Positions 45,480 through 54,680 of a DNA stretch of 64,000 bases are shown piece after piece. The DNA is from Mesostigma viride (taxonomy: Eukaryota; Streptophyta; Mesostigmatophyceae; Mesostigmatales; Mesostigmataceae): positions 2,998,851 through 3,062,850 of the forward strand of contig RPFO01000065.1 in assembly GCA_009746045.1 (NCBI GenBank). The letters are read 5' to 3'. Made by a program: the position numbers and the translations under genes. The notes under the pieces are model-generated. The model was not told the origin of the DNA. It saw nothing but the letters and a program-made list of their open reading frames with translations, and did no database searches. Positions within the stretch are counted from its first letter, which is position 1. Every line of letters starts with the position of its first letter.

Positions 45480-48400
45480 CTTGTGTGTGCCCCGCATGTG
45501 GGGGCCAGGTATCGCCCCATGCACTCGTGTCCGCGCTGGTAGATCTGCACGGGCTGTGCAAAATGTTAGGACACATAATACCGCACAAGAGACGGGATAG
45601 GGTCAAGCCCTTGTTGTTCTAGATGGCCCTTATGTAATCCGAGGCCCCTAATCCAAGTTTTGTCTACATTTGCCATGGTTTGTACGCCGCACGCTTTTGC
45701 TGCCAAATCTAACAGGCTGCGCCATGGCTCTGCTCCATGGAACTACTGCCTTTTGGCAATTTGCACCCTTTGTGCCCCCATGTGTGCCCCCCGTTCGCCC
45801 CTATCCTTTGCCCCCCCTTTGCCTCCTCTTTTCCCCGTCGTTGCCTCCTCTTACCTCACTCTGGCTGCGCACGTGCTGGGATGGCTGCGGGCACAGTTGT
45901 GGATGTGTGCCTTCCCCGCCACTGGCATCCCTGGTTGACCCCCCTTGTGTTGAGCGCGCCTGCCCCCCCCCCCCCTTCTCTTGGCCATGCCTGCCCACCC
46001 CCCTTCTCCTGGCCATGCCCGGCCCCACCCCCCCGTCTCTCGCCCTCAGCACCCGAGGGGTCATCGACCGAGGACATCGCGCGTGTGTTTGAGGAAGGGC
46101 TCGCGGGCGACTGGGTCAACAACGGAGATGGGGAGCGCGCCAACAGGGGGGAGGGCGACCGGGGGGGGGGCGAAGGCAGTTCCCCTCGTAGTGACGCGGG
46201 TGACAGCATGGATCTGGACAATGCCGAGGTGGGTGGTCATAGGACAGGGGGAGGTGGGTGGCGTAGGACAAGGTGAGGTGGGTGGCGTAGGACAAGGCGG
46301 ATGTGGGCGGCATAGGACAAGGCGGAGGTGGGTGGCGTAGGACAAGGTGGAGGTGGGTGGCGTAGGACAAGGCGGAGGTGGGTGGCGTAGGACAAGGCGG
46401 AGGTAGGTGGCATAGGACAAGACGGAGGTGGGTGGCGTAGGACAAGGTGGAGGTGGTTGGCGTAGGACAAGGTGGAGGTGGGTGGCGTAGGACAAGGCGG
46501 ATGTGGGTGGCCTAGGACAAGGTGAGGTGGTTGGCGTAGGACAAGGCGGAGGTGAGTTGTGCCGGGCGAGGCGGAGGTGTGTGCCTGTATGTCGCGCATC
46601 AACACACGGAGTTGGGGGCCTATAAGCTCGGTATGTGGTGTGGCCTGGTCTGTGAATGGGCGGTTGCACGGACGGTTGGGGGGCCCTTTCTGGACTTGCA
46701 TGGGATTGTGGATGCTTCTTATCGGAACCGTGGTGGACAGTCGTTATGGGAGGATGGATGGCTGCTACGGGTGATGGGGCGGTCGGGGGTGAGTATTCTG
46801 ACAATGCCCTCCAGGTGCTGCTACGTGCTCACAGGTTGCTCAGATGATGTCCACCCTTTCTGGCTGACAGCGCATGAACATGGCAAAGAAAATGGATATC
46901 GTTGAGCATAACAGAGTGCATTGAATGAGCGCACGAATGGACTCCTCCGCCATGCTTAGGGCCCCACCCTGCTGTAAACCCCTCGCTCCTCACCTGGCCC
47001 TGCCCCCTCGCTCCTCACTTGGCCCTGCCCCCTCGCTCCTCTCTTGGCCCTGCCCCCTCGCTCCTCTCTTGGCCCTGCCCCCTCGCTCCTCTCTTGGCCC
47101 TGCCCCCTCGCTCCTCTCTTGGCCCTGCCCCCTCGCTCCTCTCTTGGCCCTGCCCCCTCGCTCCTCTCTCGGCCCTGCCCCCTCGCTCCTCTCTCGGCCC
47201 TGCCCCCTCGCTCCTCTCTCGGCCCTGCCCCCTCGCTCCTCTCTCGGCCCTGCCCCCTCGCTCCTCTCTTGGCCCTGCCCCCTCGCTCCTCTCTCGGCCC
47301 TGCCCCCTCGCTCCTCTCTTGGCCCTGCCCCCTCGCTCCTCTCTTGGCCCTGCCCCCTCGCTCCTCTCTCGGCCCTGCCCCCTCGCTCCTCTCTTGGCCC
47401 TGCCCCCTCGCTCCTCTCTTGGCCCTGCCCCCTCGCTCCTCTCTTGGCCCTGCCCCCTCGCTCCTCTCTTGGCCCTGCCCCTCGCTCCTCTCTTGGACCT
47501 GCCCCCTCGCTCCTCTCTCAGCCCTGCCCCCTCGCTCCTCTCTTGGCCCTGCCCCCTCGCTCCTCTCTTGGCCCTGCCCCCTCGCTCCTCTCTTGGACCT
47601 GCCCCCTTGTCCCTCATTTGGCCCTGCCTCCTTGCCCGTGTTCATTGCACTCTCGCGCGTTTCCCCCAGTTGGACTTGGTGACCAGCGGCCTGCCACAGG
47701 GCAGCAAGGTGCTCCAGTTCCAGAGCTGTGAGCCGCCCCCCTCGAGCAACCGCAAGCGGATGAGCCTCTTCACCTTTGAGGTGGGTGCACAGCTGGCGTC
47801 CGGCGGGCATGTCCACCGGGGTAAGGCGGGCTAGGGCACACGTTCAGGCAGGGGCCACACATGCCATTGCCTCAGGCAAGGGTTCGTTTCCATGCCCATT
47901 GGGGCGCGATATGGTGAGCGATGGCTCTATTTTGTGTATTACCAAGTATCAGGTTAGATGTTATACGTGAGTTATTTATTGCATTCCTTCTGTTTCAATT
48001 TTGAGACATGATTGGAGATCGAAACACATTAAGTCCCGTGGGCAAGTCGATCGTGCATTTCGACATCCCTGCCAGCCACAAACAGCCTAGACGTGTCGCA
48101 CCGTGGGTGGGTACCATGCAAAGCACGTACGGGCACAGGGCACGCACGCAAACAAACACGCACGCACGTGCAAGCACACACACACATACACACACGTGCA
48201 AGCACACATACATTCACACACGTGCAAGCAAGCACACACACATACACACACGTGCAAGCACACTTCTTTTATTTGCGGCACTGGCAAGTGGAGATTATGC
48301 GCACCTTGTTTAAAGGATGGCCTTTAGAAATGGAGTCAAGCCGACCAGATCCCTGTCGCTCCGTGTGCCATGACACGTCGCCCATTATTCTGTGTGCCGG

Positions 48401-48874
48401 TGGGCGTGTCGGCAAGAGGTGGCACGTGGGTTCCTTGCCGCTTTTATCCCCCCGTGCACGTGCCTGGCCCCAAGCCCTACACACCCCTCCATACGTGCAC
48501 CTACATGCACCTGAAGAAAAACGCGCAAGAAGCGAGCGACCCCAACGAGAGAAATACACATCGAGACCAGCCGGCCGACCAACTGTCTGGCCAACCCGCT
48601 ACCTGGCGGCTCATGCTGCTGCTTACCAATACACTCCCCAGCCCAGTTGGCAACCTGCCTAACCTCTGGCCCCACTGCCCAGTTGAGCTGACCGATGTGG
48701 TGTGGTACCCCCTTCCTCCCGTGCACGCAGTGTTTCATGCTGGCCCTGCTGGCCCTGGCGGCACCAGTCGTGCTGCACCGCCGCCACCGTCGCGCGCTCA
48801 ACCTCAGCGTGGCCCTCACCGCGATGAACCGGGGGGGGTCCGGCGGCAACAACAATGTGGCGGGATGCTTCTAG
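44764..48874 (+). CDS. JTB-like type I membrane protein, six exons
   Basis: Exons 44764-44855, 44999-45077, 45233-45413, 46050-46228, 47670-47780 and 48731-48874 give 261 aa; all introns are GT-AG and all phases close. A hydrophobic start (VVVTIMILLLGLPSQA, about residues 9-25) is followed by a Cys-rich domain (SPCSPCG, YCQATGYKQELEC). After an acidic/basic linker comes LQFQSCEPP, then a membrane segment (CFMLALLALAAPVVL, about 215-230) and a basic tail (HRRHRRAL). The order CxPC, TGY, conserved SC, membrane segment and basic tail resembles the jumping-translocation-breakpoint (JTB) family and plant relatives. The linker encoded by exons 3 and 4 is longer than in those proteins. The gene model is better supported than the family name. 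Function in this organism is unknown. Confidence 0.75.
45420..45482 (+). repeat. (GT)n then (GC)n microsatellite at the exon 3 donor
   Basis: The donor GTGCGTCGTGTGTGTG at 45414 runs straight into about 25 GT units and a short GC run, within intron 3 of the JTB-like gene. Confidence 0.95.
46227..46560 (+). repeat. 25-bp minisatellite at the exon 4 donor, about 13 copies
   Basis: The unit GCGGAGGTGGGTGGCGTAGG plus ACAAG repeats with a 25-bp period (CGTAGG at 46336 and 46361). It starts at the exon 4 boundary GCCGAG|GTGGGTGG, so each unit carries a near copy of the true donor. Confidence 0.93.
46975..47620 (+). repeat. 25-bp C-rich minisatellite, about 25 copies, same intron
   Basis: Unit CCCTCGCTCCTCTCTTGGCC plus CTGCC with C/T changes, period 25, ending about 50 bp before the exon 5 acceptor (TTTCCCCCAG|TT). 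Arg/Gly/Glu and Pro/Leu/Ser ORFs across it are repeat artefacts. Confidence 0.95.
48118..48262 (+). repeat. ACAC/CACGTGCAAGC short tandem repeat
   Basis: ACACACACGTGCAAGCACAC-type units recur about four times in intron 5 of the JTB-like gene. Confidence 0.85.
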
Positions 48875-49745
48875 CGGCAACACCAACCGGCGGGATGCTT
48901 CTAGCCACGCACGCTGGCGTGGTACTGGGGTGCAGCGCAATGGGTGCTGTCGACCACCATGGAAGTGATTTGCCGCAGCGATTGGTCGGCCATTACATGG
49001 GGCAGCCAGGCCTGTGGTACATCGGTGCTGCTGTTTGGGTCAGTCGACCACACTGGGAAGGGCACCGCTAGTGTGGACGGGTCTTAGCCCATGCCATGGC
49101 CAAAGCGCCTTCTTGGGATATCTGGTCAGTGGTGACCATTTCGACCACGAGCATTTCTGTTGACATATGGGGTGCATATCTGTTGAAATCAATGCATAGC
49201 CTTTTTATCGAAGGGGCTCATCCAATCTACAAGAACGGCGTCCTGCATGTGCAGAAAGGCCTCCATGAAGCTGCCACACGGCCCGGACAACGCGAAGGCA
49301 CGAAGCTCAAGAGCACAGGGGAGAGAGGAAGGCTGTCGGCCGGTTACGCCTGTTGGAAAGGTGTTATGGTGGGTGGCTTAGGGAGTAGCACTTCCCATTG
49401 CCGCCGCTTGACCACCCTCCATTATGCACGTACTGTGCCTACATGGCTGGGAAAGCTGGTTGGCTGTTGCGTGCCTGTCCGCACTTCCCGAAAGATCACT
49501 ACCTAGCAATTCCATGCGGCCTTTAGCTAAGCCGCGCATCCGCGCAGTGTGGCAAGTACTGACGAATGTAGCAACCCTGATCGACTTAATAGGGTTGTGT
49601 GATATTGAATATGCTTAAATACAGTGGTCACGAGGACTGCATTTGGATGTTGCTCATTATCTGCATACATGCAAAGCACACATATTTATTCTTAGTTGTC
49701 TCATGAACACGAAGATCGAGTCCTGACGAGCCCTTGGTCTGGCAG
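48875..49745. other. No certain gene; possible upstream exons
   Basis: An open frame 49096-49506 includes a plausible but unassigned stretch (YLLKSMHSLFIEGAHPIYKN). I cannot connect it to neighbours by splice sites. The phrase CGGGATGCTTCTAGC occurs twice near 48861 and 48891. Confidence 0.35.
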
Positions 49746-50222
49746 GCCCCCAGCGGAGCCCTTGGCCAGCCAGGGCGGCACATTCTGACCTGGCCTGGCC
49801 CCAAGGACATTCCCAAAAAGGTAGGGAAACATGTCACGAACTACGTACAGATGTTGCTGGATGACCTACTGGTCCCAGCCCAGTTTGAATACCGCATCCA
49901 CTCTCTCTACAGGCTCCCCCTTCGCTGGGCATAGCTTGAAGATCATGGGGATGCACGTGCCCTGGTGCACCTAGAGCAAGGGTCCTTTACATCCCCACCC
50001 TTGCAGGAAGTAGCTTAGGATGTATGATAGGCCATATGCCCCCTCTCAAGGGCTATGTGCTACATATACAATTCAATTCAATTCAATTCAATCCACTCTC
50101 TCTCCCTTCTTTGGACTGCCATGCAGAACAAGACGCGGTGGCAGAAGATTGTCAAGGCTCACACGCCCGACCCTGTGGGCAAACCCCCTCCCCCCAAGAG
50201 GAGGAGGCGTTTTGACGAGTAG
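49746..50222 (+). CDS. Last two exons of an unrecognised gene (basic C-terminus)
   Basis: Exon 49746-49820 (GGCAG acceptor, AAAAAG|GTAGGG donor) encodes 25 residues ending WPGPKDIPKK. Exon 50127-50222 (CATGCAG acceptor) encodes NKTRWQKIVKAHTPDPVGKP, then PPPPKRRRRFDE and a TAG stop. Both are phase 0 and join cleanly. The KRRRR cluster could be a nuclear signal. I recognise no family and cannot place upstream exons. The last exon is followed at once by a TTAG-rich dispersed repeat module. Confidence 0.5.
49945..50100 (+). repeat. Dispersed repeat copy (GTGCACC...GGGCTATGTGCTACATAT family)
   Basis: It overlaps the intron before the last exon above and shares GGTGCACC, CTTTACATCC, CTTGCAGG and GGGCTATGTGCTACATAT in order with 12345-12540. 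It ends in an (AATTC)n tract. Confidence 0.65.
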
Positions 50223-50372
50223 GGCAGTTAGGATTTTTTTAGACTAGGTAGATTAGCGTTAGGATAGTTAGATTACGCGGCTCTCTCCTTTCCACTGGTC
50301 ACCATCAAGGAATATGTGCTACATGATCTCCCAACGGAGGCATGTTATAATTTAATTTAATTTAATTTAATT
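50215..50372 (+). repeat. TTAG-rich dispersed module, copy after the last exon
   Basis: Landmarks: GAGTAGGGCAGTTAGGATTT, TTAGCGTTAGG, TTACGCGGCTC, GGAATATGTGCTACATGATC, CTCCCAACGGAG (50328-50339), then (AATTT)n. Confidence 0.75.
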
Positions 50373-50420
50373 ACTCGGGCCGCAACACTGACATCTCTCT
50401 TGCTTGGACGTACTGAGCAC

Positions 50421-50545
50421 TATGCAAAACAAGAAGAGGTGGCAGACCATGCATGGTCCAGGCCCACACCCCAGCCCATGTGGGCAAGCCCTCCCCCCCA
50501 TGCAGGAAGCTAGAAGGCCAGGGCGCTTTGCTGCAGCTCGAGTAG
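50421..50545 (+). pseudogene. Decayed duplicate of the exon at 50127-50222
   Basis: CAAAACAAGAAGAGGTGGCA aligns with CAGAACAAGACGCGGTGGCA, and GGCCCACACCCC, GTGGGCAAGCCCTCCCCCC and GAGTAG follow in the same order. Substitutions and small indels break the frame (for example a premature shift after GGCAGACC). A TTAG-rich module follows it as it follows the intact exon. Confidence 0.75.
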
Positions 50546-51115
50546 AGTAGCTAGGATTTTGTAGCTTATAATATATTCGATAAGCTCGGAGTTAGCTTAT
50601 GTAGTTTGGCGCGGCGCCACGTAACCCCACCCATCAGCAATTTTGTAGATAGCCTGTCGATAGCTTAGACCGGTAGGATTGCGTGCACCCAGCCATCCAT
50701 CCATCGGGGATAATGCTCCGTTACTCCCCAACGGGAGCACGAGTCTAATTAATTTATTAATTAATCCATCCATCGGGGTTAGTGCTCCGTGACTCCCCAA
50801 CGGAAGCACGAATTAATTAATTAATTAATCAGCAATTAATTAAATAAATAAATTATTTAAACTCTTGCTCCCGATATAGCTTATAGTTAGGTTAGTTCGA
50901 TTACGCGGCTTCCTCCACACCACGTCACCACCCATCCAACCTGGAATATGTGCTACATGATCTCCCAACGGAGACATGTTATAATTTAATTATAATTTAA
51001 TTTTTTGCTCCCGTTGGGGAGTCACGGAGCATTACCTCGATGGATGGGTGGATGGATGGGTACATGCAATCCTACCGGTCTAAGCTATCTAATCTAGATA
51101 CAAAACAATGCTATT
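50545..51115. repeat. Cluster of dispersed modules, including three hairpin-core elements
   Basis: Hairpin cores lie at 50721-50742 and 50791-50810 (ACTCCCCAACGG(G/A)AGCAC) and, inverted, at 51006-51025 (TGCTCCCGTTGGGGAGTCAC). Each borders (TTAA)n or AT-rich repeats on one side and CCATCCATC/GATGGATGG on the other. Two copies end in TCCTACCGGTCTAAGCTATC, directly or inverted (50655-50680, 51070-51095). Confidence 0.8.
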
Positions 51116-52070
51116 CTATATCTATGATGGTCGCGACCCTAGGGGTCTTGGCTAGCATGCCTCCCTCGTTTGCAAACACGCTCCTTCCCCACTGCAGCCC
51201 TGGGTTTTGTTGTCCTCTATGACCTAGGCCCAATTGGCCTTGTCCATCATCATTTTCCAAATCACAGAGAGGCCTAGGCCCCCCATGTCCTAGAGCTACG
51301 AGCTGTTCTTTGAAGGTGCGGGCCTTGCGGCGTCTAACCTGGCTGGGCCCGGCCCACGTGCATGAGGAGGTGCCGGCCCGGCTAGCTGGGCGGGGCGCAG
51401 CCCTGCATCGAGGGGCCACGTGAGGTGTCTACCTGCTTGGTGTGAGCTAAGTGCACCCTACTAGCAGCAGGCGCCACTGCTTGATGGTGCTGGTGATAAG
51501 TGGCATGCCGCGATCTATACAAGTCGCGGACATGATGAGCAGCGTATCATGCCAATATATCGATCACCACACAGCCGTGAAATCATGCCAAAGGTCCTAT
51601 GTTCGATTCCTTGCTGGTAGCTAAGTTCTAGGCTTTCTTACTTTCTGTGTTCCGCGGAATCTCAGATTTGGGCAGCTAGCGTTTTCACGTTTTAAACAGG
51701 TCCTGTTTCTCTAGCTTGCCCGATCGAGCTGGCTTGCGCCACAGCCCTGGGCCGGTATTGGCGTAAAGCGTCCGCTGCCGGGCGAGGGAGATACGGTGGT
51801 CCACATAGGCCTAGCTCGCAGCTGGGGAGTAAGCTACGCAGCAACTTGACCGTTTGACGCGGTCCCAATACAGGACGCGAGAGCCATCAAGGAGGAAGAG
51901 GTCGGGCGGTGGCTGAGTGAGCCCAATCGCCAGATCGAGCGGCTTGGTCTTCTTGCTGACCTCAAGCCCCACCACACCGGCAGCTGGCCTCATATTGCCA
52001 GGCAGTCAAGCCACGTCTGCACGTGCTCAACTGTGCCCCGTCGAATTAAGAGGTCAGTGGGCATGACAAA
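51116..52070. other. No gene seen
   Basis: Short ORFs only. A tRNA-like B-box string (GTTCGATTCC near 51602) occurs without a matching cloverleaf. Confidence 0.45.
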
Positions 52071-52072
52071 AT

Positions 52073-52760
52073 ATGTTGTCTGCATACTCAGTACTAGCTG
52101 TAGATGATGTCCGCCAGCCGAATCTCCGTACTTTCCGCCCCGCCATGCCAGAAATGAGTTGCATGTTGACCTGCAGGCCGGCCTGGTTCCCTACCCATGG
52201 CAATGCGAGCAAACCGCTTGCGCGCCTGAATCATTACGTATTCGACCACAATAATGAACAGGTAGGGCGAGAGCACGCAGCCCTGCCACACCGGCACCCG
52301 TTCTGCGAAGGGCATGGTGGCGTGGTCCCCGTAGGAAGAAGTGCGCACCGAAGTGGTGGACCCTTCATACAGGTTGCGGATGACAGCAACAACGGGGGGA
52401 GGGGGATCCGGAACACTGACAGAGCGAGGATGCCCCACTGCCGCCACAGCGCAGGCCGGCCAGAAAACCGAATCGAAGGCTTTGATGAAGTCCACCAGCA
52501 CAAGGTGCAGAGGGGACTCACCAGGATGAAGGCCGTGCCGAGTTCTTCCGGCCTGCTTCCACAAGGCGGCGAGTAGCGAAGAGCGCCTGTACTGTGTTGT
52601 GGCCTGGACGGAAGCCGTGCTGAGTCTCGCTGAGGTGGCCGTCCAGCCGGGCCGTGCGCAGACCGTTCAGGATGAGCCGCATGAGAAGCTTGAGGCGGGC
52701 ACTTTGGATGCACACCCCTCTATAGTTGCCGGGGTCGGCGGGCGACCCCTTGTTGTTTTA
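52073..52760 (-). pseudogene. Non-LTR (LINE-type) reverse transcriptase fragment
   Basis: From 52750 downwards the minus strand reads NNKGSPADPGNYRGVCIQSA, QHGFRPGHNTVQALFATRRL, then after a frame change LVDFIKAFDSVFW (motif A), VPVWQGCVLSPYLFIIVVE (motif B) and LADIIYS where FADD is expected (motif C). Order and content are those of a LINE RT. One frameshift near 52530, a lost catalytic Asp and missing ends show it is a truncated relic. Confidence 0.88.
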
Positions 52761-53255
52761 CAGCATCGAGTGCGAAAACTGTGTTGCATGCCAGCACTCT
52801 AGGGGCGGTTGCGACGACAGCAGAGTGCGGTACGTTGCAGATATCCCGGAAGAGCAGGATGCATGACACCAGTGTCTTCAAACTCGGCGGCGACTGGTTA
52901 ATTTCACTCATCAGCAATGGAATGTGTGCTACATAATTTACGTGAATCGATCTTCCATACAACGGCCGGGTCATGCTATATAACTTACTTTATTTAATTT
53001 TAATTTTATTTAACACTGGCATGTATCGAGTAGTGCTCAGGCCAGATGCACGCGACCAACATGGCACGAGCGTGCCGCATGTCTAACGGTTATATGCACG
53101 TAAACATCAAGGAAATAAACAACCAGCGCAGGCTAAGAAATCGTAAACATGTTTGTATGCATGCATGTCCACAGCCGCAAGCCACGTCGAGCGCACATGG
53201 TTGACGGCAGAACTCATGGAACTATTGCGTCTGAGCCTCCCCCCCCAAAATTTAT
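52761..53255. other. No gene seen
   Basis: It includes ATGTGTGCTACATAATTTAC at 52922, a further variant of the GTGCTACAT module, and AT-rich repeats to about 53015. Confidence 0.5.
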
Positions 53256-53260
53256 TTAAT

Positions 53261-53975
53261 CGTGCTCCCGTTGGGGAGTCATGGATCCATTATTCCCGAT
53301 GGACGGACGGACGGACGGACGGACGGACGGACGGACGGACGGACGGACGGACGGACGGACGGACGGACGGACGGACGGACGGACGGATCGACGGACGGAC
53401 GGACCGACGGACGGATCGACGGACGGGTGGGTGGGTGGTGGGTGGGTGGGTGGGTGGGTGGGTGGGTGGGTGGGTGGGGTGGGGGTGGGGTGGGGGGGGG
53501 CGGGCGGGCGGGCGGGCGGGCGGGCGGGCGGGCGGGCGGGGGACCGTGGGTGGGTGGGTGGGTGGGTGGGTGGGTGGGTGGGTGGGTGGGTGGGTGGGTG
53601 GGTGGGTGGGTGGGTGGGTGGGTGGGTGGGTGGGTGGGTGGGTGGGTGGGTGGTGGGTGGGTGGGTGGGTGGGTGGGTGGGTGGGTGGGTGGGTGGGTGG
53701 GTGGGTGGGTGGGTGGGTGGGTGGGTGGGTGAGTAAGTAAGTAAATAAGTATTTGCAACGTGTCATGCACAAGGGCATGCCACAGAGTACTATGCTAATC
53801 TCATTAGAAAAATAATTATAGGAAAGTTACAAATATCGTCTGCATCAGGGCCCAACCATAGGTGGCCGGGTGGGTGGGTGGGTGGGTGGCTGGTGGGTGG
53901 ATGGATGGATGGATGGATGGGTGCACACAATCCTACCGGTCGATCTATGAACTATCTATTCTACCATTCTATCTA
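53261..53975 (+). repeat. Expanded hairpin-core element: core, (GGAC)n, (GGGT)n, shared module and ACCGGT end
   Basis: The core CGTGCTCCCGTTGGGGAGTC at 53261-53280 is followed by CCCGATGG, about 30 GGAC units (to 53427), GGGT/GGGC units (to about 53730), GTAA units, a 120-bp module shared with 63140-63290, a second GGGT/GGAT run and ATCCTACCGGTCGATCTATG. It looks like a short element whose internal tetranucleotide run expanded. ORFs across it are artefacts. Confidence 0.85.
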
Positions 53976-54680
53976 TATAGAGTAAGCAAGACCCTATAGC
54001 CTGGGTCTGGCCTGGCATGCTCCCCGCGCTTGCAAACACGTACGCGTGGATCGAACAACCGAACATACTATACACGATGCTACGTAAGGTAGTGGTGCGT
54101 AGGAGGACTGACCTGCCCCATGCACTCGATACCTAAGGTATCAAAGCGTGAAACTGTTAATTTGACCACGGCTGAATCTGAATTACGAAAAATCCGGTTC
54201 TGTACCTATATACGCGGCTGCGCTCATAATTGTGCCAGCTACACTCTACTCAGGCATGAGCACTCTACTCGGGCATGCATACATGCAAGTCCAGCGCTGG
54301 CGCAGCGATCAGTAGAGCTCTAGAGCTTGTATATGATTTGGTATATCAATTGTGTCTGAAAATGCAACAGTGCGTGGCTGCAGGGATATTACAAATGTCA
54401 TGGTAGCTTTGCAACTGCGCCTCAAACTGCCAAAAAGCCAAACGGCTTTCACTTTGGGCCAATTAAAGTAACGCCACATGTATGCAATTTTCATGTGAAA
54501 TAGATATTGTGAGAAAGGCCGAAAAGCCCTTTCCCACCTGACTTACCTACTTACCTGACCACAAGATTAACCTGCTACGCATGCTACGCTCTGTCCAAGC
54601 ACACCTACACAATAAATGGGGTTGAACAGGTACCTCCCATACGCGGGATTTCCACACGGAAGAGGAGCAAACAGATGCTC
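53976..54680. other. 3' flank of the UFD1-like gene
   Basis: No gene is seen. AT-rich sequence with a TGTAA string on the minus strand near 54389 that could act in polyadenylation. Confidence 0.4.

Noticed and set aside
46925-47834. Arg/Gly/Glu-rich and Pro/Leu/Ser-rich ORFs
   Set aside because: 25-bp C-rich repeat in an intron of the JTB-like gene.
51595-51625. tRNA gene suggested by B-box-like GTTCGATTCC
   Set aside because: No acceptor stem, A box or anticodon arm could be fitted upstream.
53153-53778. Gly/Val/Trp and Thr/His/Pro ORFs
   Set aside because: GGAC and GGGT microsatellite translation in all frames.
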